Positions 57,764-64,000 of a stretch of DNA of 64,000 nucleotides are shown here, piece by piece. This DNA comes from CAWAVN01 sp963844315 (GTDB lineage: Bacteria; Planctomycetota; Planctomycetia; Planctomycetales; Planctomycetaceae), in contig CAWJOC010000020.1 in NCBI GenBank assembly GCA_963844315.1, forward strand, positions 1 to 64,000, in the 5' to 3' direction. The notes under the pieces are model-generated. The model was not told the DNA's origin, did no database searches, and saw nothing but the letters and a program-made list of their open reading frames with translations. Made by a program: the position numbers and the translations under genes. How positions within the stretch are numbered: position 1 is the first letter of the stretch; each line of letters starts with the position of its first letter.

Positions 57764-58673
57764 CTACCGCGCAAGCCTAAGGCGCGATCTTTGGTTGAGG
57801 TAATCGATTAGCACCTCGGCCATGTTGCGGCGGGTGTCGACTTCCACGCGCTCGATGCGGTTTCGCTGGCAGAGTTCATCGAACTGTTGGTTGAAGCTGT
57901 GCAGCGCCTTAAGGTAGCCGGTGCGGATGTCTTCCGATTGGGAGAGGAATTCCTCATCAATCTCAAGTCCCAAGAACTTCACCATGCCGTCGAACTCGAA
58001 GTAAAGTTCATCGTGATGCAGGACGTGGAACAAGACGACCTCATGCTGGCTGTAGCGCATGCGTTGGAGAGCGGGTTCCAGGGCTTTTAGGTCGGTAAAG
58101 AAATCGCTGAAGACCATTACGATTTCCCGGCGATGGGTTCGGCCCGCGAGTTCCATCAGGCAGTCGGCCATGTTGGTTTTTTCGACGGGCTGAATTTCGC
58201 CAAGATGCTCGGTCATGCGGTGGACTTGCGCCATGGAATTGCTCGGCGCGACGAAGCCCCGCACGCGGCTATCGAACGTGCCGAGAGAGACTTTGTCATT
58301 CTGGCGGATGATCGAATAGCCCAGCGTGGTTGCAAGTTGGGCGGCGTAAAGCAGTTTTTGCTCGGCCTCTTCGCCGTACCGCATGGAGGCGCTGACATCC
58401 AAAAGCAGATGGCAGACGAAGTTCGTCTCCATTTCGTATTGCTTGATGAAATACTTGTCCCTAGTGAAGTACAGCCGCCAGTCGATGTGCTTGGGATCAT
58501 CGCCCCAGACGTATTCCCGATGCCCGGCGAACTCCACGGCGAACCCGGCCAAGGGCGACTTGATGCGCCCCGGCAAGATTGCCCATCACCAAGCCGCGCG
58601 GCTCCACGGGCCGGTCGGCCACCCGGCTTAAAACTTCGGGATTCAAATAACGCGATAAAACGCTGGTTGCCAT
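57764..58673 (-). CDS. DUF58 (von Willebrand-like) protein (one frameshift)
   Basis: About 303 residues of a DUF58 protein, the usual partner of MoxR ATPases. The start is ATG 58673 (MATSVLSRYLNPEVLSRVAD), and RGLVMGNLAGAH runs into a one-base shift near 58560 that joins KSPLAGFAVEFAGHREYVWG, then DDPKHIDWRLYFTRDKYF. The vWA-like core has LLLDVSASMRYGEEAEQKLL (MIDAS-like D-x-S-x-S). The rest fits the family. It is probably a chaperone or adaptor with MoxR for maturation of a membrane or metal-dependent complex; it lies downstream of moxR, separated by a divergently oriented lipoprotein gene. Confidence 0.85.
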
Positions 58674-58858
58674 GATGTTGCAATTCTCAATGGGCTTCTG
58701 GCCTAATGTCCCTTACGGTAACTCCCGGTCTCTGTTTCGCTTCCGGTGAGATCGGTCTTGCGGGGAAATTCGATGGTGAGTAATGTTCCCCGCTCAATCC
58801 TCTCTCAATCTCTACTCCATTCTTAAATCCCTCTTGATTCCTTGCCGGAGGGTTTTCC

Positions 58859-59314
58859 ATGCCGAGACTTTCGGGTTATCGTTTCGTTCGCCAGGTGATG
58901 ATTGCTTTGACAATCTTCGCCGTGGTTTGCCAGTCCCAGGGATGCGGGACGATCCTGCATCCCGAACGGCGGGGCCAACCGCCGGGGCGAATTGATCCCG
59001 CCGTTGCCATTTTGGATGGCGTGGGGCTTTTATTGTTTTTCGTGCCGGGGGTCATTGCGTTTGCCGTCGATTTCGCGACCGGGGCGATTTATCTTCCGCC
59101 GGACCATTACGGACAAACTGATTCCAAGCCGTTTGATGCCGCCCAATGTGATGTGATTCACGTCCCTCCGTCGGAACTTACGCAGGAAAACCTGGAAACC
59201 GTCCTCACCGAACGCACCGGCCATTCCGTCAAACTCAAACCCGGTTCCTACAACGTCCGACCCCTCGATGAGAAAGAAACCGAAAGCATCAAAGTTTTAG
59301 GTCAATCCGAATAA
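58859..59314 (+). CDS. Lipoprotein (YceK/YidQ-like)
   Basis: A 151-residue lipoprotein. Signal segment MPRLSGYRFVRQVMIALTIF followed by SQGCGTILHPERRGQPPG with lipobox SQGC; the CGTIxHP start and the following hydrophobic LLFFVPGVIAFAVDFATGAI resemble YceK/YidQ-type small lipoproteins. The C-terminal part is short and polar. Located between DUF58 and moxR on the opposite strand. Function unknown. Confidence 0.65.
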   Translation: MPRLSGYRFVRQVMIALTIFAVVCQSQGCGTILHPERRGQPPGRIDPAVAILDGVGLLLFFVPGVIAFAVDFATGAIYLPPDHYGQTDSKPFDAAQCDVIHVPPSELTQENLETVLTERTGHSVKLKPGSYNVRPLDEKETESIKVLGQSE

Positions 59315-59337
59315 CTCGCTCCGCCGGATTCTTCTTT

Positions 59338-59369
59338 CTCTCCCTCTCCCAATCTCCCCTTCTCCCCCT
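59338..59369. repeat. Degenerate octamer repeat (CTCCCCNT)
   Basis: Four contiguous 8-bp units CTCTCCCT, CTCCCAAT, CTCCCCTT, CTCCCCCT between the lipoprotein and moxR genes. The reverse complement type (GGGGAGAA) forms the purine-rich run inside mfd. Confidence 0.6.
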
Positions 59370-59374
59370 CTTCT

Positions 59375-60418
59375 TCACGCTGCCGGTTTCTCGTATTTCT
59401 TATCCGCCGGGATGCGGTCCATCAGCATTTCGATTAGTCGTTCGCTGTTGACATCGGCTGCCTGGGCCGCGTAATTCCCGGCGATGCGGTGACGAAGTGC
59501 CGGCTTGGCGACGGCTTTCACATCCTGCACGGTCGCATGGTACCGGCCATAGAGAATCGCGCGGGCTTTGGCGGCGGTGACCAAGGTGAGAACGCCGCGC
59601 AGACCCGCGCCCCAACTGGCCCATTTGTTGATGAAGTCGGGGGCTTCCACCGTGGCGGGCCGGGAGGCCCTGACCAATGCCCAGGCATAACCCAAAACCT
59701 GATCGCTCACCGGCACGCGCTTGACGAGTTCCTGAAAACCCAGGATCTCATCGCCGGACATGATGGCATTGATCTTGCCCATATCGCCCGTTGTCACCCG
59801 GCGGGCGATTTCCCACTCTTCCGCGCCCGAAGGGTAATTCACTTTGATGTATAAGAGAAAGCGGTCGAGTTGGGCTTCGGGTAGGGGGTACGTTCCTTCT
59901 TGCTCCAAGGGGTTTTGCGTGGCGAGGACGAAGAAGGGACTGGGGACTTTGTGAATTGTTCCGCCCGCCGAGACCTGCCGCTCTTGCATGGCTTCCAGCA
60001 TGGCGGCCTGTGTTTTGGGCGGCGTGCGGTTGATCTCATCGGCCAAGAGCATGTTCGCGAAAATCGGCCCCGGCAAAAACGTGTATTCCCGGCGGCCCGT
60101 GTCCAGGTTTTCCTGGATGATCTCCGTCCCGGTCACATCGCTCGGCATGAGGTCCGGCGTAAATTGAATCCGCTTGAACGAAAGATGCAGCGACTCGGCG
60201 ATGGAGCTAATCAGAAGCGTTTTCGCCAAGCCCGGCACGCCTTCCAGAAGCGCATGCCCCTTGGAGAAGATCGCAATCAAGACTTGCTCGATGACTTCAT
60301 CCTGGCCCACGATGACCTTGGAAAGCTCATCGCGAATCTTATTGTATGCCCGCTCGCACCTTTGCACGGCGGCGAGATCATCTTGAGTCGGGGAAACATT
60401 CGGAGTGTGTTCGCTCAT
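59375..60418 (-). CDS. MoxR-family AAA+ ATPase
   Basis: A 347-residue cytoplasmic AAA+ ATPase, probably a chaperone acting with the DUF58 protein. I place the start at ATG 60418 (MSEHTPNVSPTQDDLAAVQR); an ATG at 60448 is less likely. Walker A is LLEGVPGLAKTLLISSIAES, Walker B LLADEINRTPPKTQAAMLEA, sensor 1 FFVLATQNPLEQEGTYPLPE, and the arginine-finger segment LDRFLLYIKVNYP follows. All catalytic motifs are intact. Upstream on the same strand is the giant coiled-coil gene (140 bp), downstream DUF58. Confidence 0.94.
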   Translation of the reverse strand: MSEHTPNVSPTQDDLAAVQRCERAYNKIRDELSKVIVGQDEVIEQVLIAIFSKGHALLEGVPGLAKTLLISSIAESLHLSFKRIQFTPDLMPSDVTGTEIIQENLDTGRREYTFLPGPIFANMLLADEINRTPPKTQAAMLEAMQERQVSAGGTIHKVPSPFFVLATQNPLEQEGTYPLPEAQLDRFLLYIKVNYPSGAEEWEIARRVTTGDMGKINAIMSGDEILGFQELVKRVPVSDQVLGYAWALVRASRPATVEAPDFINKWASWGAGLRGVLTLVTAAKARAILYGRYHATVQDVKAVAKPALRHRIAGNYAAQAADVNSERLIEMLMDRIPADKKYEKPAA

Positions 60419-60558
60419 GATGCAAGGTTCCAATTCGTCGGAATACAACGATCAAGTTGAGAGTCGATAGTTCCAGGGAGAAATATGAGATTAGAAATTG
60501 GTCCTTGGATATTTGTACTTAGGATTGATTCCTCTTTGCCAATTTCCAAGGACCAGTT

Positions 60559-63500
60559 TTATTCAATGCTTTCAAAATATCGTTTCAACCGCTCACGATA
60601 CGCCCTTGGAGCTTCTTGCTGGGCGTTGGCGCGAATGGCGTTTCGCAGGTTTGGCGGAAGTTTCGCGAACCACGCATCCCGGCGGTAGTTTTGGGGGTTG
60701 GTTTCATCTGGTCTTTCTCCCGCGTTTCCAGTGCGGCTATCGCCTGCGGAGCCATCGGTGGGGACGAATTCCAATGGGCCCTCCTTGAGACTGTCATTTT
60801 CGCGAGGTTTCCGCCTTTGGACGTTTCCCCACCTTGGGCCGTGGGGGAAGAAGCACCGATTTGGTTTGCCATTGGACTTTGGCCTTGTCCGGGCTGACCC
60901 GGTTGGCCGGGCAAACCTTCCGGAATCTGGCCAGGAGTTCCCAAACCGCTCGCAAGTGCCGATGCCGCGAGCGCGGCGGCTTCGGGACCGGCCATCATCT
61001 GGGCGGTGACTTCGGGAGAATTGGGGACAAAGCCTGTTCCCAACGCCGCATCCGTGGGTTGGCCTTGGCCCGGTTGACCCTGCCCGGGTTGACCCTGCCC
61101 GGGTTGGCCCTGGCCTGGCTGTCCTTGCTGACCCGGTTGCCCTTCCTGACCCTGTCCGGGTTCGGCAGGACCTTGTTCACCGGGTTGGCCTTGTTGGCCG
61201 ATGGGAGCAGTTCCAGGTTCTGTCCCGCCTTGGGGATTTTCGTTGGGCTGTGTTTGTTGAGCCATTGGGTTTTGTCCCGTTTGTGCGGGTTTCGCCATTG
61301 GATTGGGCTGAAGGTTTGATGCGAGTTCCAAAGCCTCCCGAATGGGCACGTTGGCGACTTCCGTTTGGTTGGCGATTTCGGCAGCTCCCTGGCCTGTGGC
61401 CGCTGAGCTTCGGCGAAGTTTCGGGTCGCCTGGGCCAAGGCTTTCGCCGCCGCTTGTTTTTGAGCGTCCGTCATTGCCGGCTTCGCTTGCCGAACGTTTC
61501 CCGCCGGATTTGCGTTGGATTCTGAAGCCGGTTCAACTTCGAGTGCGGTTCGCTGCTGGGCGATTTGCTCGGCGGCTTGTTGTTGTTGTTTGGCCAACTC
61601 CGCAAGACCGGCGGCGATGGCCTGGTCCTTTTTCACCTGCTGTTCTTTGGCGGCGAGATTGGCGGCGGCGCGCTGCAGATTATTCTGAACCGCTTCTTCC
61701 GCGGCTTTCGCTTGAGTTGGTGAAGTCTGTTCGCCCGCCGCGGCGGTTTGCTGGGCGGCTTTTTGAGCTTCCCTTAAAGCCGCCGTCGCGCCGGATCGAC
61801 TTGGGCAGTTTTTGTAGCAAGCTCTCCGGTCTTTGCAGCTTGCTTTGTAAGCTCAGCGGCTTCTTGCTTGGCGAGTTCCTGCATTGCCTCGGCGATTTGC
61901 CCGCCCGCTTTCTTTAAACCTTCTGTGGTTTGGGCCTGAGCCGTTTGTGTGGATTCTTTGTTTTCGTTCTTCGCGGCTTCGGCGGCGGCTTCGGCATTTT
62001 GAGCGGTTTCTTCGAGTGTGCTCGCGGCGGCCTGGGCATCTTTCATTGCCGATTCGCCTGCTTCTTTGGCAGCCTCTGCAACTTGGGATTGAGTCTCGGC
62101 ATCAGGCTTTTGCGTCGGGGCGGCTTTCCCGGCGGCTTCCGCTTCGGCCTGGGCCAATTCGCCGGCTGTTTTGAGGGCTTCTCTCGCGGCCTGGCGTGCG
62201 GTTTCGGCCTGATTGGCGTTGCCGTCGAGAGTTTGCCGCGCGGCTTCGGCGGCGGCTTTCTGGGCCTGATCCAAAGCTTGGACCAATTCATCCGTGGGTT
62301 TTTCGCTGGTGGCTTTGTTAGCCTCGGGGCGTTTGGCGGCGGCTTCCTTGGCGTCTTTCGAGAGATCCGCCACTTCCTGCTGTTTGGCCGTGGCATCGAG
62401 CGGGGTGTTCGCTTTGCCTTCGGCCAGATCCTGGGCCGCCTGGTCGGCGGCGGCTTGACGTTCGGCGGCTTCCGCGACCTTTTGAGCCAACGTCATCGCT
62501 TCGGCGGCTTCGGGACGGCCCGCCGCCTTTTGTTGCAGCGTGGCCGCGTCCGTGACTTTCTGATGGGCGTCCTTGAGTTGCTCCAAACGCTCCGCGATAG
62601 ACTCCGGCAGTTCGCCCGCGACTTGATTGACCGCTTTTTGGGCTTCATTGATGCCTTTCAATTGTTCTTCGCTCAAATCGGCAAGCTTCGACGCGGTCTC
62701 GCCGATTTCCTGGCGAATCTCAGCGGCGGCGGCAGTCAGTTTCTCTGAGGCGCTTTCCGCTTTTTTGGAGGCGGTCTCCGCTTGCGGCTTTGATGGTTCG
62801 CCCGGTTGGTTCTTCGCGGCTTTCAAAGCGTTTTCCGCTTCCGTGGTATCTTTCATAGCGTCTTTTAGGGCTTCGCTTGCTTTGGGGGCGGTCTGTTCGA
62901 CACCCTTGGCGATCTTCTCGGCGATTTGGCCGACGTCTTCTTGTTGCTCGGTCAAACGGTTCGCATCTTCAAGCTTTAAACCCTGTTCCTTGGCGGCTTT
63001 CGCGGCCTGGTCGGCGATTTCGCGTTCCGTCGCGGCGGCGCGTTCCAGGGTTTCGGCGGCACGGGCCAATTCGCCGATTTTGACGGCGGCTTGCCGTCGC
63101 TTGGCATCGGCGAGGGCGGCTTCAATTTCGGCGGCAGCGCGTTCCAAAGCATCGCCGGCTTTCTCGACGGCTTGTTCCTGCGCCTCCGGTTTCGCGGAAC
63201 TTTCCAAGGCCTTCGCGGCGGCATCGGCGGCTTCCTTGGCCTCGTCAAGACGAGACTTGACGCTCTCGGGAAGATCGCGGTCCTTGGCGGCCGCCTCAGT
63301 TTTGTTCGCGACCTCTTTTTGGGGCCCGGCGGCTTCGTTCGGTTTCGCTTCCGCCGTCTTTTTCTCCGCTGATTCTTGAAGGGCTTTAGCCTGTTTCACA
63401 TCTTCCTTGGCCGCTTCGAGATCTTTGACCTGCTGGGCATAGTCATCCGCGCTTTTATCCGAATCATCCACTTCGGATAGGTTCTCGAGTTCTTCCGCGA

Positions 63501-64000
63501 GGGCCGCCAAATGGCCCAGGACTTTGCCTTGCTCGTTCACCGCTTGCTCTTTTTTGCCATCGAAAATCTCTGTGGTCGCCTGGCTGGCGGCGGCTTTGGC
63601 GGCATCGAGATGCGTTTGAGCGCGCGGCTGGTCGGAGAGTTCCTCCGCGAGTTCGCCAAGCGCCTTCCTGATCGCGTTTTGTTCTTCGATCAGTTCCCGC
63701 TGCGGCGGGTCGGTGAGTTTGGTCGTTTCGGTTTTCTGGCGCAGTTCGCGCTGGCGCTCCTCCAGGGCATGAATCTTATCCAGGGCCGCCTGCCGTTCCG
63801 CTCCGATCAAACCTTGCGTGCGTTCGATGAGCTTTAAGAGTTGGCTCAAACCTTGGATCGCTTTGTCCTGATGAATCACGGCGGATGTGTATTCGGTCGC
63901 GGTCAGGGTGCGGATGGATTCATCGAGATGATTTCCCGTCTCGGCGGCGGCCAGAATGCGAATCCCGTTGGCCGCTCCCGTGGCAATCGCTCCATCCCAG
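60559..64000 (-). CDS. Giant Ala/Glu coiled-coil protein, DUF4175-like, partial (three frameshifts)
   Basis: The C-terminal 1150 or so residues of a larger protein; the reading frame is open to the window edge at 64000, so the start is missing. From 64000 to about 61785 it is almost continuous alanine-, lysine- and glutamate-rich helix (AEELSDQPRAQTHLDAAKAA; TAAAAEIRQEIGETASKLAD). It continues in a second frame near 61785 (DPATAALREAQKAAQQTAAA), a third near 61400 (NVPIREALELASNLQPNPMA), and a fourth near 60790, ending in NYRRDAWFAKLPPNLRNAIR and YRERLKRYFESIE. Such C-termini occur in planctomycete proteins encoded beside moxR/DUF58. A Gly/Gln/Pro repeat (about 61057-61131) precedes the tail. 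It is probably membrane-linked through its missing N-terminus. Confidence 0.7.
61057..61131 (-). repeat. 15-bp tandem repeat encoding GQGQP
   Basis: Five 15-bp units, for example GGTTGACCCTGCCCG at 61072-61086 and again at 61087-61101, with variants on both sides. On the minus strand each unit codes for five residues of a Gly/Gln/Pro repeat (QPGQG). Repeat number may vary between strains. Confidence 0.65.

Noticed and set aside
57432..57764. 110-codon minus-strand ORF between DUF58 and GAF-HlyD
   Set aside because: No ribosome binding site, no pattern of a folded protein, and it runs into the next gene start.

Overview
The window looks like chromosome of a planctomycete (phylum Planctomycetota; I cannot fix the genus). 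The basis is the overlapping DUF1549/DUF1553 'planctomycete cytochrome' and DUF1501 pair, a CehA/McbA-type metallohydrolase, HzsA-like propeller cytochrome debris, two Flp-type mini-pilins with a Tad-type secretin, a MoxR/DUF58 cluster beside a huge Ala/Glu coiled-coil protein, a GAF-HlyD fusion and several secreted DUF885/SMP-30 proteins. No plasmid, phage, rRNA, CRISPR or defence island was recognised. The window ends inside a gene at 64000.

Layout. 1-5.5 kb: FadJ-like beta-oxidation protein, a large acyl-CoA dehydrogenase and a patatin. 5.46-6.93 kb: a complete IS element with inverted ends, a 5-bp target duplication and a hairpin ending at the transposase start codon. 6.9-12.7 kb: Tad pilus-related block (TPR lipoprotein, Gly/Phe-rich lipoprotein, secretin; divergent lipoprotein and Flp pilin). 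12.8-19.8 kb: DUF1501, DUF1549/1553 and a polytopic membrane protein. 20.1-25.6 kb: 2-oxoglutarate dehydrogenase operon sucA-sucB-lpd (minus strand). 26-31.2 kb: metallohydrolase with EF-hands, then a beta-propeller fusion protein. 31.2-35.2 kb: second Flp-like pilin with a long leader and an AddB-like nuclease. 35.3-40 kb: DUF885, SMP-30, and the AtuA pair. 40.3-46.8 kb: double DUF3467 protein, SLC13 permease, Ndk, an ACP-like protein, ECF sigma factor, acyl-CoA dehydrogenase and small membrane proteins. 46.9-51.5 kb: HzsA-like propeller cytochrome (badly broken), a secretin-N-like protein and tRNA-Cys. 51.7-55 kb: mfd (badly broken). 55-64 kb: small protein, GAF-HlyD, DUF58, lipoprotein, MoxR, coiled-coil giant.

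Sequence quality matters for every reader: at least 13 genes, including housekeeping genes (sucA, mfd) and probably tRNA-Cys, carry small indels. In each protein gene the protein continues cleanly in another frame. I read these mainly as uncorrected sequencing or assembly errors, not mass pseudogenisation. Genes with one to three breaks are given as CDS over their full reconstructed span; the two with about ten breaks are typed pseudogene only because no reading frame survives.

The most interesting signals are sigma-54-type (GG-N10-GC) promoters in front of both Flp pilin genes; a family of degenerate 7-bp and 8-bp short repeats in intergenic DNA, one block of which is read in frame inside mfd; the start-codon-blocking hairpin of the IS transposase; unusual domain fusions; and an abrupt GC-rich, indel-rich patch inside the HzsA-like gene.
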